In this document: piece after piece, positions 12,401 through 24,115 of the stretch
Layout of the letters: each line of letters opens with the position of its first letter
Numbering within the stretch: position 1 is the first letter of the stretch
DNA from: Antedon mediterranea
Taxonomy: Eukaryota > Echinodermata > Crinoidea > Comatulida > Antedonidae
NCBI RefSeq assembly: GCF_964355755.1
Contig: NC_092673.1
Location: 937,001 to 1,001,000 of the forward strand
DNA: 64,000 nucleotides
Direction: 5' to 3'
Translations under genes and position numbers: made by a program
The notes under the pieces: model-generated
What the model was told of the DNA's origin: nothing
Databases searched by the model: none
What the model saw: only the letters and a program-made list of their open reading frames with translations

Positions 12401-12545
12401 TGACACAACATAATTCAACAAAATAGCACACACCACAAATCGACACAACATTATGTTACATAATATCAAGTCAAACCTAATTATAGTATCCGATACTAAA
12501 TTGACACAACATAATGTTAAACAACATGACTCTATATAACGCATC

Positions 12546-15055
12546 ACCAATATGTGTAAAAACACAAATATGATGTCGATTTTAATATATACAGTAATGG
12601 TATAATATATACAGTTTAATATAATATACAATAATATTTTATTATGCCGCAAGCCTTTCTTCTCGCCGAGGGTTTAAAGTGTAATGTACACAATGATTTT
12701 TTGTTGAATATTTCATAAAGTTCAACATCCGGGTGTTGATGATCACTTCATACAATTACACATTTTGTTAATGTCAAATAAAATTGTGAATGATTCCCGA
12801 ATACCTTCGAGATATAAATAATACGTGCGCATATACTAAGTATCAATGGGTATTTGACTTGATATGTACTTCTTCACACCTAGAGCAATGCACATTCATT
12901 TCATGTTATTAGTCTCTTATTTTACTTGATTTCCGCTCCTCTAAGGGTGACACTCGCTGAAACAAATCTACTTATTGTACGATGTGCTATAAATAGTTTA
13001 CCAATGTAATTCATAATCAATATATGCAGATCAATAGCTCCAAGTTCCAAATTATTTCCTAACATTTAGGAAAATCAGTGAAACCCTAAAGGATGGATAA
13101 TTAATTGATCTTGAAATATCCATATGTCATCGTACTATATTAAATACAAATTGTAATTTGTGACTGTTGGATATCTTATTCAAACTTTAGCATCATAATC
13201 ATGCCCTTGAGGTAACCGAATTTTTCATAAAATTCAAATTGTTGATGAATACGATCGTCAAAAAATATATTTTCTTTCATAGACAATTTAAATATTTATT
13301 CCTTAATCAAAACCCAAATACATATCACTCGTGATATAAGTACCCACAATCCCTCAGCTCATTATGTAATTGTTAGACTTGTAAACACTAGAGGCTGGCC
13401 AACACCAATTGCTCCCATACCTCATTATCACCTACATCTTACGTCTCAATTCAAAGCTAACCGACCGACATTTTAACGAACATTTGTAATTAACAGTTAT
13501 TCATTAATGACATCTCACAAAGAAATGGTGAAATAAGAGTGGGACATACCCACAAACGACACTACAACAAATAGCAGCTCACACTGCTTCCCACCACGAT
13601 AATTTACCAACAACAAATCCATCGAATATAAATCGTGGTACTTATCAGATTAGTTCGTGCATAACTATATATTTAATAATGTTGTTCAGTACTTTTCAAT
13701 AGCGAACATTCGTTTAACTTCAAGTCAGTTTTGCAGTAAATGCTTTGCTTAAATTACCAGCATTGTTAGATAATGGTTTCTAATAGATTTAAGCTTAATT
13801 TCCACGCAGAGACGTAAGACGCAATCACGATCATCCTTCATCGTATAAATTACGTTTCACTTGCTTAAACGTACAGAACGCAAATACAAAATGACCAAAC
13901 GGTTAGGGCAGGGTCGCCGTTTATCGTATCTAAAAAGACAACAATATCGGCATGGGTTTGAGGTCAACTCACTCCTAGTTCTGGTGGTGGAACAAGATAA
14001 TGACAATAAAACGTAGGTCCAGTGTACATAGTTTAAAAGTGTGCGCACTTTAAAGAACCCAGTTCTCTTCATTCGGAGACGATTATTATTTATTATTATG
14101 GTTTTTGAGCAGAATAGAAAACAATGATGTTCAACAAATAATTCATATTGACATATTCACAAAGAATGTAAATAAAATATCAATAGGCCTACACAACGTT
14201 ACCCACCTCCTGTAGTGAGCATATTGTATAATAATAATAATAACTCTATTGTAACAATAAATATATTGTGAACAATGATTCTATACTAAAACAGTAGTTA
14301 GAAGCAATGTATGTTTGCCAGGTAAGTTGCAATAATGTTAACAGCAATCAGACAACGCAATGCGTTTAACGCGTAATATGAAAAGATGACTGCGTCAAAC
14401 ACAAACTCGTTAAAATGTTTATAATGGGCAAAAACCTATTGTTATGTGCAATAGTACAGTACACCTAATTTACTAACATTGCTGGACGTTAATTTATTGC
14501 ATAAACGGGTGTGTGTTGAGTGGAGTTAAATAATTGTAAACAACAAGTATGTTCCTATGTGATATTTTTGGCGTAATTATAAGACCCTTAGTTCAAGATT
14601 AAAAAATAAAACTAGACGGATTTGTGCCATGTGTGTAGCTAAAGCATTCTTTTCTGGAGCATTCGTCTAATTCCGTCTTCTATAGGAACTAAGATTTACC
14701 AAAGAATGTGGTTAAAGGGAATTGATAAGTTTATTGAGCATATAATACAGAACAGTCTCCAATTAAACAGCTTTTAGTTTGAAATTGATAGTTATATTGT
14801 GTCGTTCCTTGGTATTCTAGCAGGGAGACGTGTACATCAAAGTGATCGATACACAATAATGTTATAATATATAATTTAATGACATATTGTTATATTAATT
14901 TGTGTTTTTAGTTTATGCCTCTGTGTTAAGTAATGTTAACAAACAATACTAAAAGCGAATTGTTGACATATAAAATGTAACATGTCACAAACATTAACAT
15001 ATATTGAAATAAAAGAAATGTTATATTACAAAATATTTATTATTTGTTATTTATT
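12546..15055. other. Intergenic, no supported gene
   Basis: AT-rich sequence. A 42-codon plus-strand frame near 13892 and an overlapping 71-codon minus frame (13857-14072) are unsupported. CCAG|GTAAGT near 14321 is a consensus donor, but the short frame before it is too small to call an exon. An ATA(A) microsatellite lies near 14231-14242 and a TAGGCCTA octamer at 14184-14191. Confidence 0.45.
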
Positions 15056-15059
15056 AAAG

Positions 15060-15250
15060 TGAATGATGACAATGATGATGATGATAATAATGACGATGAT
15101 GATGATGGTGGTGGTGATAATGATGATGATAATAGGGAAAATGATGATGATTATGATGATGACGATAATGATGATCAGGAGGAGGAGAATCATGATATAA
15201 TGATGACGATTAAAAAAAACACATGATTATGTGGATGACGATGATGACGG
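15060..15250. repeat. GATGAT-type trinucleotide microsatellite
   Basis: Imperfect (GAT)n and (GAC)n units give a poly-Asp open frame of 60 codons that is not a gene. Confidence 0.9.
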
Positions 15251-16074
15251 TGCGAATGTTGATAACTGAGACAATATTTAAATATATATGCTCTAATGGT
15301 GGAAAAATCGAAACCCCTACAGCCGCAAGAGTAATATATCTAATTTATATCGAGAGAAAAAAATCACCAGATCTTAAATCATATTGAGCAGAGTAATATG
15401 GCGTAATTTACTTTAAATATTCATGAATATATTGGATATTATATCGAACAACAGTAAGAAAATCGTATCATATTTAATCGTATACAAATAACGTCAGCGT
15501 AAATTGTATAGGTCTATTGAACGTGGTACACTTGTAAAATATGTTTCTTTTGTGGGGAGACTTCTCCTTCATTAACTCATTGAAGGTTACGAGGCCATTG
15601 AAGGTCACGGGAACATTGAATACTACAATGTTGAGAATGTGTTGCATGAGACGTTTTCACACGATTGTTGTATGACGTAATTAGTAAGTTTATCAATACC
15701 TTTATTGAGTGATCGTCGTAACATAGTCATTATTGATAGCCGTCAATGTCGTCACCTTTGTCGCCGCTCCCGTATCATTAAACTACAGCTTCATTCATTC
15801 TCATAATAAAAACACATCAATTGTAATAATCTGCCGATACTGTTCAACGAATAGTGTGTATTGAATAATTAGCATTTGGAAAATTTATATCAATCAATTC
15901 ACTTCATAATTGGCTTAAACACTTTTAGTTACGACAAATAAGGGCAATGGCTTACAAAAATCAACTTATTATGCAACGCAAAGAGTACGCGCAACGCACG
16001 TTATTATTCATCTGATATAATTATAATCAAAACTCTCATCATGATCTTACTTGAATCTTCGGGCTCATGATTAA
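15251..16074. other. Intergenic, no gene seen
   Basis: AT-rich sequence without a convincing open frame. Words such as GCAACGCAAAGAGTACGCGCAACGC (split here: GCAACGCAAAGAG near 15976) may be a decayed family A MITE fragment. Confidence 0.35.
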
Positions 16075-16472
16075 AGGCCCATTTACACTAGGACGATAAC
16101 AATCGACGATAAATAAACAAATATGCATTGCTGATACATAAAACAAAAGAAATCTAAAAAGTATTTATTCTAGGACTATTTAGGAACCATCTATGCTTCT
16201 TTTGATGAAAATGATATTTTCAGACGTCCAATCAAATGACGTCATGATTAGTAAGAGTAATAATATCGTGACAATACAACGATATTTTTTGTTTATTGAT
16301 CATGACGTCATTTGATTGGATTAAAAAAAAAATATTATTTTATCAAAGACAGAATAAATGAGTATTCTATAATTCTAGAACGAAAAACTTTCTAAATTAT
16401 TTTGTTTTATATAAGAAAAATGCATGCTTATCTATTTATCGTCGATCGTTATCGTCCTAGTGTAAATGGGCC
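16075..16472. mobile_element. MITE family C with 41-bp terminal inverted repeats
   Basis: The left terminus (16075-16115) begins AGGCCCATTTACACTAGG and the right terminus (16432-16472) is its reverse complement with a single mismatch over 41 bp. A nested perfect 21-bp inverted repeat lies inside (16228-16248 and 16299-16319), each arm with the palindrome TGACGTCA. No open frame encodes a transposase, so this is nonautonomous. The flanks TTAA and TAGG do not form a clean target-site duplication. Confidence 0.85.
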
Positions 16473-16732
16473 TTAGGCAAATGCCTTTTAAACGCCCTCC
16501 ATTTCTTCTGTATTTATCTAGAATTGGTAGCAAAATTTATCTCCCATTGCTCTGTCTTTGTTTAGTTGATCCTCGAATGCATTTATGTTTTCTGCTTGTA
16601 CTGTAGTGTGGTATAGATTGTTCCATGTGTTGACGATTCTACTTGAAAAGGAGTGGCTTCAATGATATACAACTAAAATATTCTATAGTAATAATTTTTC
16701 TATGACCCATTTTTGAATCATTATAATTTAAG

Positions 16733-18045
16733 CTTTTTTTTTTCTTTCCCTTTTCAGGGAATTTATTAGTTCAATGTATATTGACCTTTGGCCCTAATAC
16801 AAACAAATAAAAAATAACTATAACTTAAGATAATGATTTCTTCTTTGAAAAGCAAAGTAGACGTATTTTCCTAAATTATAAGTAAAATTTGTGTTGGAAA
16901 GTAATAAACATAGCTTATTAATAGAAGGAAAAACACGAATAAATCTCGGAATAAAACTTTTTCTTAAATCATTATAAAATGTGCATTGCAAAATAAAATG
17001 ATATTCATCCTCAATAATGTTCTTTTTACATAATTTACACGTTCTCTTATACCTTTCTACACCCTCCCATCTGCCCTTTTCAATTTCTAGTTCTAATATC
17101 CCTAAACGTAACTTAGGTAATAATCTGCTTTGTTTAAAATTAATGATGTTGGTCAAGTGATAACTTAAACATATTTCTTTTTTATAAAGAGAAAAGAGCC
17201 TTAACTTATTATGTAATCTAAATTTTTGAATGCATTTTTGTTTTTCAATATCACATAAGCGCAACTTAAATTCTCTCAAAAATAAACCTTTACTATATTA
17301 ACATATTGTTGTAACCATATAACCAAAACCAGTAGAAAAAAGTAAGTGTTTGACCTGTTGTGCCCAACAATTCTCATTACGGTTAACTTTTCTAAGTTGA
17401 AACTCATAACACTTAAAAATGAATCTGTCATGATCTAAAGTAACTGTAACTAAACAATCCAAAGAAAGTGGTAATCTACCTAACTCAGAAGTAATAGCGG
17501 CATTTGGTGCATTTTTCCCAACTTGCAATAAATATCTACAAAATTTAGTATGTGCTTCCATACGTTAAAATAGGAAGTATTTTCACATCAAAAATATGGT
17601 TCCATGTATTAATTGGAAGAAAAGATAAGTTACGATAAATAAATGATTTTAAACAGAATAAACTTTGATTTGCTTTTTGTTGATTATGTTGCATTGAGTT
17701 GTTCCATGCACCATTTGAACTAAAAATAACACCAAGATAATTATACGAATTAACAATTTTTAATTGAATATGTTTATGTTTCAATGTTCCTTAAATTGCG
17801 GCCATTTTTTAAAACCATAATTTTGGATTTTGTAGTGTTTACAGTAAGTTTCCAAGTATCACAATAAAGTTCAAGTTTATTTATTAATTTTTGGAGACCT
17901 TTCACCGTATCACTAACAAGCACTAAGTCATCTGCATAAAGAAGATGATTCATATGACAATCTCCAATTTGAATGAAATCGTTTACCTGATTAAGTATAC
18001 CACTCAAATCATTAATGTAAATATTAAAGAGAAGGACGACAACGG
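16733..18045 (-). mobile_element. 5'-truncated, dead non-LTR retrotransposon (LINE) with RT fragment
   Basis: Read on the minus strand, the element starts within the reverse transcriptase domain. LLFNIYINDL is encoded just before 18008, and the catalytic motif YADDLVLVS lies in 17774-18007. The reading continues in other frames through 17545-17784 (NSYNYLGVIFSSNG) and 17298-17561 (ELGRLPLS), then 16818-17279. The last part ends in a CCHC knuckle, C-x2-C-x9-H-x4-C, within KRTCKLCKKNIIEDEYHF. Two frameshifts and at least one stop separate these blocks, so it is inactive. The 3' end has AATAAA (minus; plus 16762-16767) and an A-tract (plus T-run 16733-16743). The clade is not assigned; Jockey, CR1 and related clades carry similar C-terminal knuckles. 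Confidence 0.85.
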
Positions 18046-18296
18046 CTTTCAGAACAATGACTAATTACATATAATGAGCTTCAAACGATCGCTTTGAATA
18101 TAATGAACCGCAATTTTGAATGTCATTACCCTAATTTGACATTATGTCAAATAATCATCAATGATATATTTTCACAATTTAATACGATAATACGGAGTAT
18201 AATATTTGCAATACATTTTCTTATGCTAAATCTATATTGCGTTGCGTGGGAACAGACATCGAAATTGCCCACACTAACGGCTAACCAATGCAAACA

Positions 18297-19001
18297 GAAA
18301 AGCTAGTAGAAGAGCCAACAGAAGAAGAGCTAACCGAAGAAGAGCAAACAGCAGAGCTAACAGAAAGAGCTAACAGAAGAAGAGCTAACAGAAAGAGCTA
18401 ACAGAATAAGAGCTAACAGAAAAAGCTAACAGAACAAGCGCTAACAGAAGGAGAGCAAAGAGAAGAGTTAACAGAAGAAGAGCTAACAGAAGAAGAGCTA
18501 ACGGAAGAAGAGCTAACGGAAGAAGAGCTAACAGAACAAGAGCTAACAGACGAAGAGCTAACGGAAGAAGAGCTAACAGAAGAAATGCTAAAAAAAGAAT
18601 AGCTAAAAGAGAAGAAGATAAAACAGAAGAAAAGCTAACGGAAAAGGATCAGAAGAAGTGCTAACAGAAGAGCTAACAGAAGAAGAGCTAACAGAAAGAG
18701 CTAACAGAAAGAGCTAACAGAAAGAGCTAACAGAACAAGAGCTAACAGAAGAAGAGCAAACAGAAAAGCTAACAGAAGAAGAGCTAACGGAAGAAGATAT
18801 AACAGAAGAAGAGCTAACAGAAGAAGAGCTAACAGAAGAAGGGCTAACAGAAGAAGAGCTAACAGAAGAAGAGCTAACAGAAGAAGAGCTAACAGAAGAA
18901 GAGCTAACGGAAGAGGAATCAGAATAAGTTCTAACAGAAGAGCTAACAGAAGAAGAGACACAGAAGAAGAGACACAGAAGAAGAGATACAGAAGAAGAGC
19001 T
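18297..19001. repeat. Purine-rich array of 12-15-bp units (GAAGAGCTAACAGAA)
   Basis: The dominant unit is 15 bp, GCTAACAGAAGAAGA, mixed with 12- and 13-bp variants. On the plus strand a 15-bp unit would encode EELTE, but the 13-bp units break the frame repeatedly. On the minus strand it gives Ser/Val-rich or Leu/Ala-rich frames in two registers. I read it as a minisatellite, not an exon. Confidence 0.95.
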
Positions 19002-20892
19002 CAATGGGATAACCGCATTGGAATAGAACTTGGATTTGTCTATACATCAGTCTGTACTATAAATGTATTTAATGGAAACAAATTACATTCCAGAGATGAG
19101 ATGTTTAGCTTTTATACAAAATGTGATTTTTTTCAAATTCATTAATTCAATAACTGTAATAATCAAACTGTTAGAAGTAACACGGATTCATATAACAATG
19201 TCTAAAAGGGGCATACATGTATATATTGTTTTAATAACATTACTATAGACTTTCAACATTCGAATTGTAATTGCTAACAAGTATGCTCATGTAATTTAAT
19301 AATATATCAATATGAATCAATCTCATTGTTTGGTTCATTAAGCCTAGAAGTAGGCTGGTCACAAGGATTTCGATTTATTATTCCCCACAGTGTCCATTTG
19401 TCCAGTACTATATTGACCATTGAATGCTACATTTCATTTTGAAATAATGATAAACAAACTGTTTGACGACACCAGCTAACTCAATCGATTTAAACGATCA
19501 ATATCGTACTAAAGTTATTGGTATACATTCTCTTGTCAAATCGTCGTTTGAAAATATGGGATTGACGATGAGAAATTCAATGTAGAATTACGCGCGCGTA
19601 GGCCTATACATAGATGTACCACGATGAAGAAAGGAACATTTGTTATATCGAGTAATATGTTTCGTCATTCGACCTGACAGAATTGTTTAAAGCTAATTTT
19701 AGATGCCGTACTAACCAAAATACCAAACCAATGATAGAAAAAAAAACCCAATGTATATGACGTCATTCACTTTATATAAATATAATATAAATTATCAATT
19801 TCAAATCAAATTATAAAAACGATTTCTTTTCAAAGTAAATCCTCACTGAAACTGTTTTTTAGGATCTTTTTCTTTTTAGACTATTTTATTACAACTAATA
19901 TGTTTATATATGTTATGTATCCCTTAAATTCTTCACTCCTTTTTAAAACATTGTAAATAGTGTCTGTCTGTATATTGTGATTTTAAAGTTCTTTTTATGA
20001 ATGTTTTTTATCTATTGCTCTAAAGAAACAGGACCGTGTGTAAAACTGGTGCAATATCTATTAGACCTGATATGTTTTTATCCTATATAAATATGTTTTT
20101 GTTTATATAAATAAATAGATGTAATACACTAGTAGGTGATGTTTGACTATGTCCAGGTAGGCTGGAATTCTTCTAATAATTGATTTCAATATTTTCGTAA
20201 CCTTAATGCAGGATTATTAGCATAATCCACACACATCCTTTGTGATTAATATCATAATCCACCGGCTTTAGCTGTTGATTTAGTCTATCAATTCTTCCAT
20301 AAAGCTTAAAAAGACTATTAATGTTAACTATTTGCTCTAACACAGATTTGAAGACGATATGTAAATATCAAACCGAGTGTAACATAATTGTCCAATGTTT
20401 CCGTTGCCGAAAATCAATGATGATCCGATTAGGCTGTATGAAATATTAGATACTAAGAGAGTTAGCTAATCGATCCATTAAACATAACAAACTTGATGCA
20501 TTTGTAGTGCAGTTATCTTGATCTTAAAGACAGAGGATTGATTAACATACATTTCTGCGGCCATTATTTTATCTAAAAGATATAGTACTGCATGCCTATC
20601 AGTCATATATACAGATTTAGTATAAAAAAACAATATGGTAAATCTTATGTTTACCCAATATATAGAGCAGATAAATAACAAGTGTATGCATGTAGGTCTA
20701 TACAAAATACAACAGATGCACAGATAAAACCTCTCCACATATACAGTAGGCGGATTTTCAAGCGAATCTTGGGAAAGGACAATGTGGCGAATTATTGACA
20801 GGAAACCTATATTTCTTGCCTCTCTCCATCCAGGTGTACAAATGGATACCGTACATATACACAGCAAAACTGCGCTCATAACGTGTTCCGTA
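19002..20892. other. Intergenic, no gene seen
   Basis: AT-rich with chance open frames of about 60 codons. A TAGGCCTA octamer is at 19599-19606. Confidence 0.45.
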
Positions 20893-20939
20893 AACGACCG
20901 GGTTGATGTGAGTAAGCGCTATATAAAAATTAAATAAAG
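20893..20939 (+). mobile_element. Possible SINE 3' tail fragment
   Basis: GTGAGTAAGCGCTATATAAAA is close to a 3' tail motif (GCGCTATATAAAT) common in short retroposons of marine invertebrates. The fragment directly abuts the 41-bp tandem array. No promoter half is visible, so the call is tentative. Confidence 0.35.
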
Positions 20940-21100
20940 AAACTACCTTTTGGTTTCATCTTTACCGTATCCTGACAAAGAAACTACCTTTTTTGCTTCA
21001 ACTTTACCGTATCCTGACAAAGAAACTACCTTTTGGCTTCATCTTTACCGATCATGACACAGAAACTACCTTTTGGCTTCATCTTTACCGTATCATGGCA
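20940..21100. repeat. 41-bp tandem repeat, four copies
   Basis: The unit begins AAACTACCTTTTGG, then TTCATCTTTACCGTATC and CTGACAAAG. Copies 1 to 4 differ by a few substitutions and short indels. Confidence 0.95.
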
Positions 21101-22438
21101 AAACAATACCGAGAAATGTATTTCTAACATTGTACATTATTTGATTTGATTGATAGCAAAAGTCATACAAATAAGTAACGAATACAAACATGCAAAAACT
21201 AATGCCACTTAAGGCTAAAAATGTTATCAAACCAATTAATCTAGGAAACAAAAAAAACATCAAGATTATAAAAGCCATTCATTAAAAAACATACAATGCA
21301 ATCAATTAAGCCCTATGCACTTAGGCCTATTAGAAAGTTCAAATATACCAATTTCAGTTTGGAACAATTTAGCTTAATTAATAAAACTATTCAGAGATGT
21401 TGAAAGATGCGAAGCAACGCTTAATTTACAGAAGCACTAGAAATTGTGGAATGGGCCACAATTGCTTGATTGCACTAGTACTACTCGTTGATGCATATAT
21501 TGATGGTCGTATTAGCCTAGAACCACTTAAACGACGTCGATGGACAATGTATGTTTGTATCACCAGGTGTAGAAATATTATACGGAAACCTGACACATCA
21601 TCATACTTTGTTCTACAATGTATGTTTATGCAGATGCGTATATGACAACATGTTCATTGATAACTACCACTGAGATATTTCCTGTGTTTCTCGGCTAAAA
21701 TGAAAATAGGCCTCTATTATGACCAGTTCTCCAGAGTTTGTGGCATTCAAAAGATGAACTATGTTATATTTATATACAGTATATTGTTATTGTAGAGGTT
21801 GTCAACGTTTTCTTAGCCGTTTCTGTATTTCCTCAATCTAAATGTGTGTTTATTGTTTGAAAATACAGATTGATTTAATTTTTTTTTATTCTTACGAAAT
21901 TTTTACTTTTTAAAAGTACTTTTTAATCTTCCCTTTAAAGCTCTTTTTATCGGAGTGTTATGCATAATTGTATATAACTATAATATTTATCTTATCTGAA
22001 CCGTTGGTCAACAAAACGGTGTGTTTGACCACTGGCCATTCAGTGACTAGTACACAATATGTGTGTAACGACATATCCAATCATTGTATTGATCGAAAAC
22101 TGGTGTTTGGTACTGATGATAGGTATAACTGCTCTTGTTAAAAGCAGTTCATATATCATTTATCATAATTTATTGCCTAAGTCTGCTTTATACTTATTGA
22201 TTGGATTTATTGAAGGGTATGTCAAGTGGTCATTCCAATAACTATGATTTTATATTTTACATGAGGAGGCTCGCTGCTGCTCCAGACGTTATATAAACAA
22301 CTTCAGTTGTTTTTTTGTTATAATCGTCCTGAATATTATTATTACTATATCAAGTAAAGGCTTCTTATTTTCTTGGTCAATATTTTATTAACGTAAATAA
22401 GAATAAACGTTAACATGACTACCATGCGTTTCGCCGTC
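21101..22438. other. Intergenic, no supported gene
   Basis: An 82-codon open frame at 21397-21645 (+) has no recognised domain, and its composition does not stand out. A TAGGCCTA octamer is at 21322-21329. Confidence 0.4.
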
Positions 22439-22617
22439 TTAAGCCCGGCGCACACTTGAGCTTCCGGCTGAGCCAACTGGCACGAGTAACACTTTGCTCA
22501 CAGCGTGTGCCGGGGAATTCGTGAGGAATCGGCCACGCGTGCCACTGAGGAAAATATATATCGTGTTTAATATTTTTTGACACCCGTGCCATTTTCCTCA
22601 AGTGTACGCCGAACTTA
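22439..22617. mobile_element. MITE family D flanked by TTAA
   Basis: TTAA at 22439-22442 precedes GCCCGGCGCACACTTGAG. The right end CTCAAGTGTACGCCGAAC is its near reverse complement and is followed by TTAA at 22614-22617. TTAA duplications are the hallmark of piggyBac-type insertion. The 171-bp interior is too short for a transposase. The element is CpG-rich compared with its surroundings. Confidence 0.75.
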
Positions 22618-22690
22618 AAGCCCGGCGCACACTAGAGCTTTCGGCTGAGCCAACTGGCACGATTAACACTTGGCTCAGTAAAAAATTTGC
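22618..22690. mobile_element. Second, partial copy of MITE family D
   Basis: AAGCCCGGCGCACACTAGAG, then TTTCGGCTGAGCCAACTGGC and ACACTTGGCTCAG, repeats the left part of the preceding element with a few changes. It begins at the TTAA that ends the first copy. The right half cannot be followed past about 22690. Confidence 0.7.
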
Positions 22691-23984
22691 CGCAAATTGT
22701 GATCGTTTTCTATCGGACGCACACTAAACGCCTTCAGTACGCGATTTTCTGATTGGATAGTTACTTAATACGCTATACGGCACGCGCTGACGTATTATAA
22801 TAAATCAGAACTTGTCATGCGCAGTGGAATTTTTTAGTGAGCTATCTGCTCACGTTCGGTAAAAAACGGTATGAACACAACCGCACTTTCTAGCCGCACG
22901 CGCCTATCATATGATTCATACGCGCGCGACCGTTGCGCATCAGTCCTCGTCATCCCACTGCCGCTCTGTTGATAAACTCACTTTAACCTAATATAAACTT
23001 TGTCAATGTAACTATTTTTTAGTTCCTTCCTAAGCGTATTTACTTGCACAAGTTATCTTTTAATAATACATGTTTATAAATAAAGAAAATCGGTTGTTGA
23101 CGGTACTTACGTTGATACCGTCCTACTAAACAAATTAAATTAAGAAAAGACATCTAAACTAGATTTAGGAAAGCTGTTTGTTGTTTTAGAACGGAGAAAC
23201 ATCTTGGCGTCTTACTATACTTAGAAAACATATACTTTCACTGCGCTCAAGAAAAGTATCACAGCTTAATACAGAAGTAGGCTGTGTTATTCTATTCCAA
23301 TATAAATCATTCAACGCAATTATCCAGAGAAATTACTTTTTTAAGGTTAAAGTTCAAAAAATAAAAATAATAATATTAGTATAAAAAGTGTATAGGCGAA
23401 TTTTAATGACAATATTTGATGAATTAATGTTAATAGAAAATAAATGGTTCCCGTCTGATGAAAGTAGGCCTAGTATTTGGATTTTCAGGGAAGGCGTGGA
23501 GGTGGCACTTATTTTAGCTTGGATAAAACGCAAGGGTAATTCGCCAATCACAAATGGGCGGGGGAGGGGGAGAGATAAAGAAAACCCTATACAGCAATTA
23601 AAAAAAAAAAACTTCCGCAGCTTTTTAAAATAGATTATTCAAAGGTTCATGAAATAATGTATTACCGGTTAAACTGGTATATATAGCTATTTCTTTTCCA
23701 ATCAATATAATTTCTTCACGGTATTCTTTATAATTCAAATGCACATGATAGACCTTTATACAGTAATAGGAATAATATTATTAAATTGCTGAATTAATAA
23801 TATCATTATTGTACATTTCAAGGTCAATAAAACCATGTATATTTATTAACGGTGTAATAAGCCGACCCATCAAGACAGACTAGCTGTCTACACACACAAA
23901 TGTTGGTGGGCGTTCCATACAATTTCAACTTTTACAGAGGACGCTGTTTAGTTGTTGTAGACCTATAATGCAGGAACTGCAAGT
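22691..23984. other. Intergenic; CpG-richer left part
   Basis: About 22700-22990 has more CpG (ATACGCGCGCGACC, CACGCGCC) than the AT-rich background. This may be more decayed mobile DNA or a promoter-like patch. An 81-codon frame at 23388-23633 (+) is not recognised. A TAGGCCTA octamer is at 23465-23472. Confidence 0.4.
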
Positions 23985-24115
23985 TCTCACACTATCAAAC
24001 TAGTTTGACAAAAAAGTGTGATGTTCCCAAATATGGCAATGATATGACATCATTATGTCCATAAGTGGGCACATCACATTTTTTGTCACATAAAGTTTGA
24101 TAGTGTAGACAGAGC
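23985..24115. mobile_element. MITE family B, copy 1
   Basis: The left arm is CACACTATCAAACTAGTTTG and AAAAGTGTGATG; the right arm is GGGCACATCACATTTTTTGT, CATAAAGTTTGATAGTG and TAGACAGAGCT. It is palindromic and shares its sequence with 28279-28428 and 56250-56409. Confidence 0.85.

Larger units (their letters stand above)
8080..12545. repeat. Large A/C-rich satellite array, about 57-bp monomers
   Basis: The core unit (clear at about 9590-10440) reads roughly ACAACATAATGTGAC-ACAACATGACTC-ACACAACATAGC-ATCCACCACTAACTGG, 57 bp. Variant subfamilies follow: about 10440-10930 with ACTCAAAACTAAACCGAC and shortened units near 43 bp, about 11090-11580 with CACCAGGCATT, and 11780-12400 organised as a higher-order repeat. 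The left flank (8080-9560) is more diverged but keeps the same words, for example CATGACTCAACA. The plus strand is strongly depleted in G runs, giving marked strand asymmetry. Minus-strand open frames of 62-104 codons are products of the repeat, not genes. Confidence 0.95.

Noticed and set aside
9566-12652. Minus-strand open frames with MLCHIMLC-type repeats
   Set aside because: They are direct translations of the 57-bp satellite, recur out of register and have no start or splice context.
13857-14072. 71-codon minus frame and 42-codon plus frame near 13892
   Set aside because: Short, overlapping on opposite strands, with no recognisable motif or splice context.
15044-15226. Asp/Asn-rich 60-codon frame
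   Set aside because: Translation of the GAT microsatellite.
16071-16476. TTAA target-site duplication for the family C MITE
   Set aside because: The left flank is TTAA but the right flank is TAGG, so a clean duplication is not present.
18701-19004. Leu/Ala-rich and Ser/Val-rich minus-strand frames
   Set aside because: Two registers of the same short-unit array are open at once, with no frame conservation.
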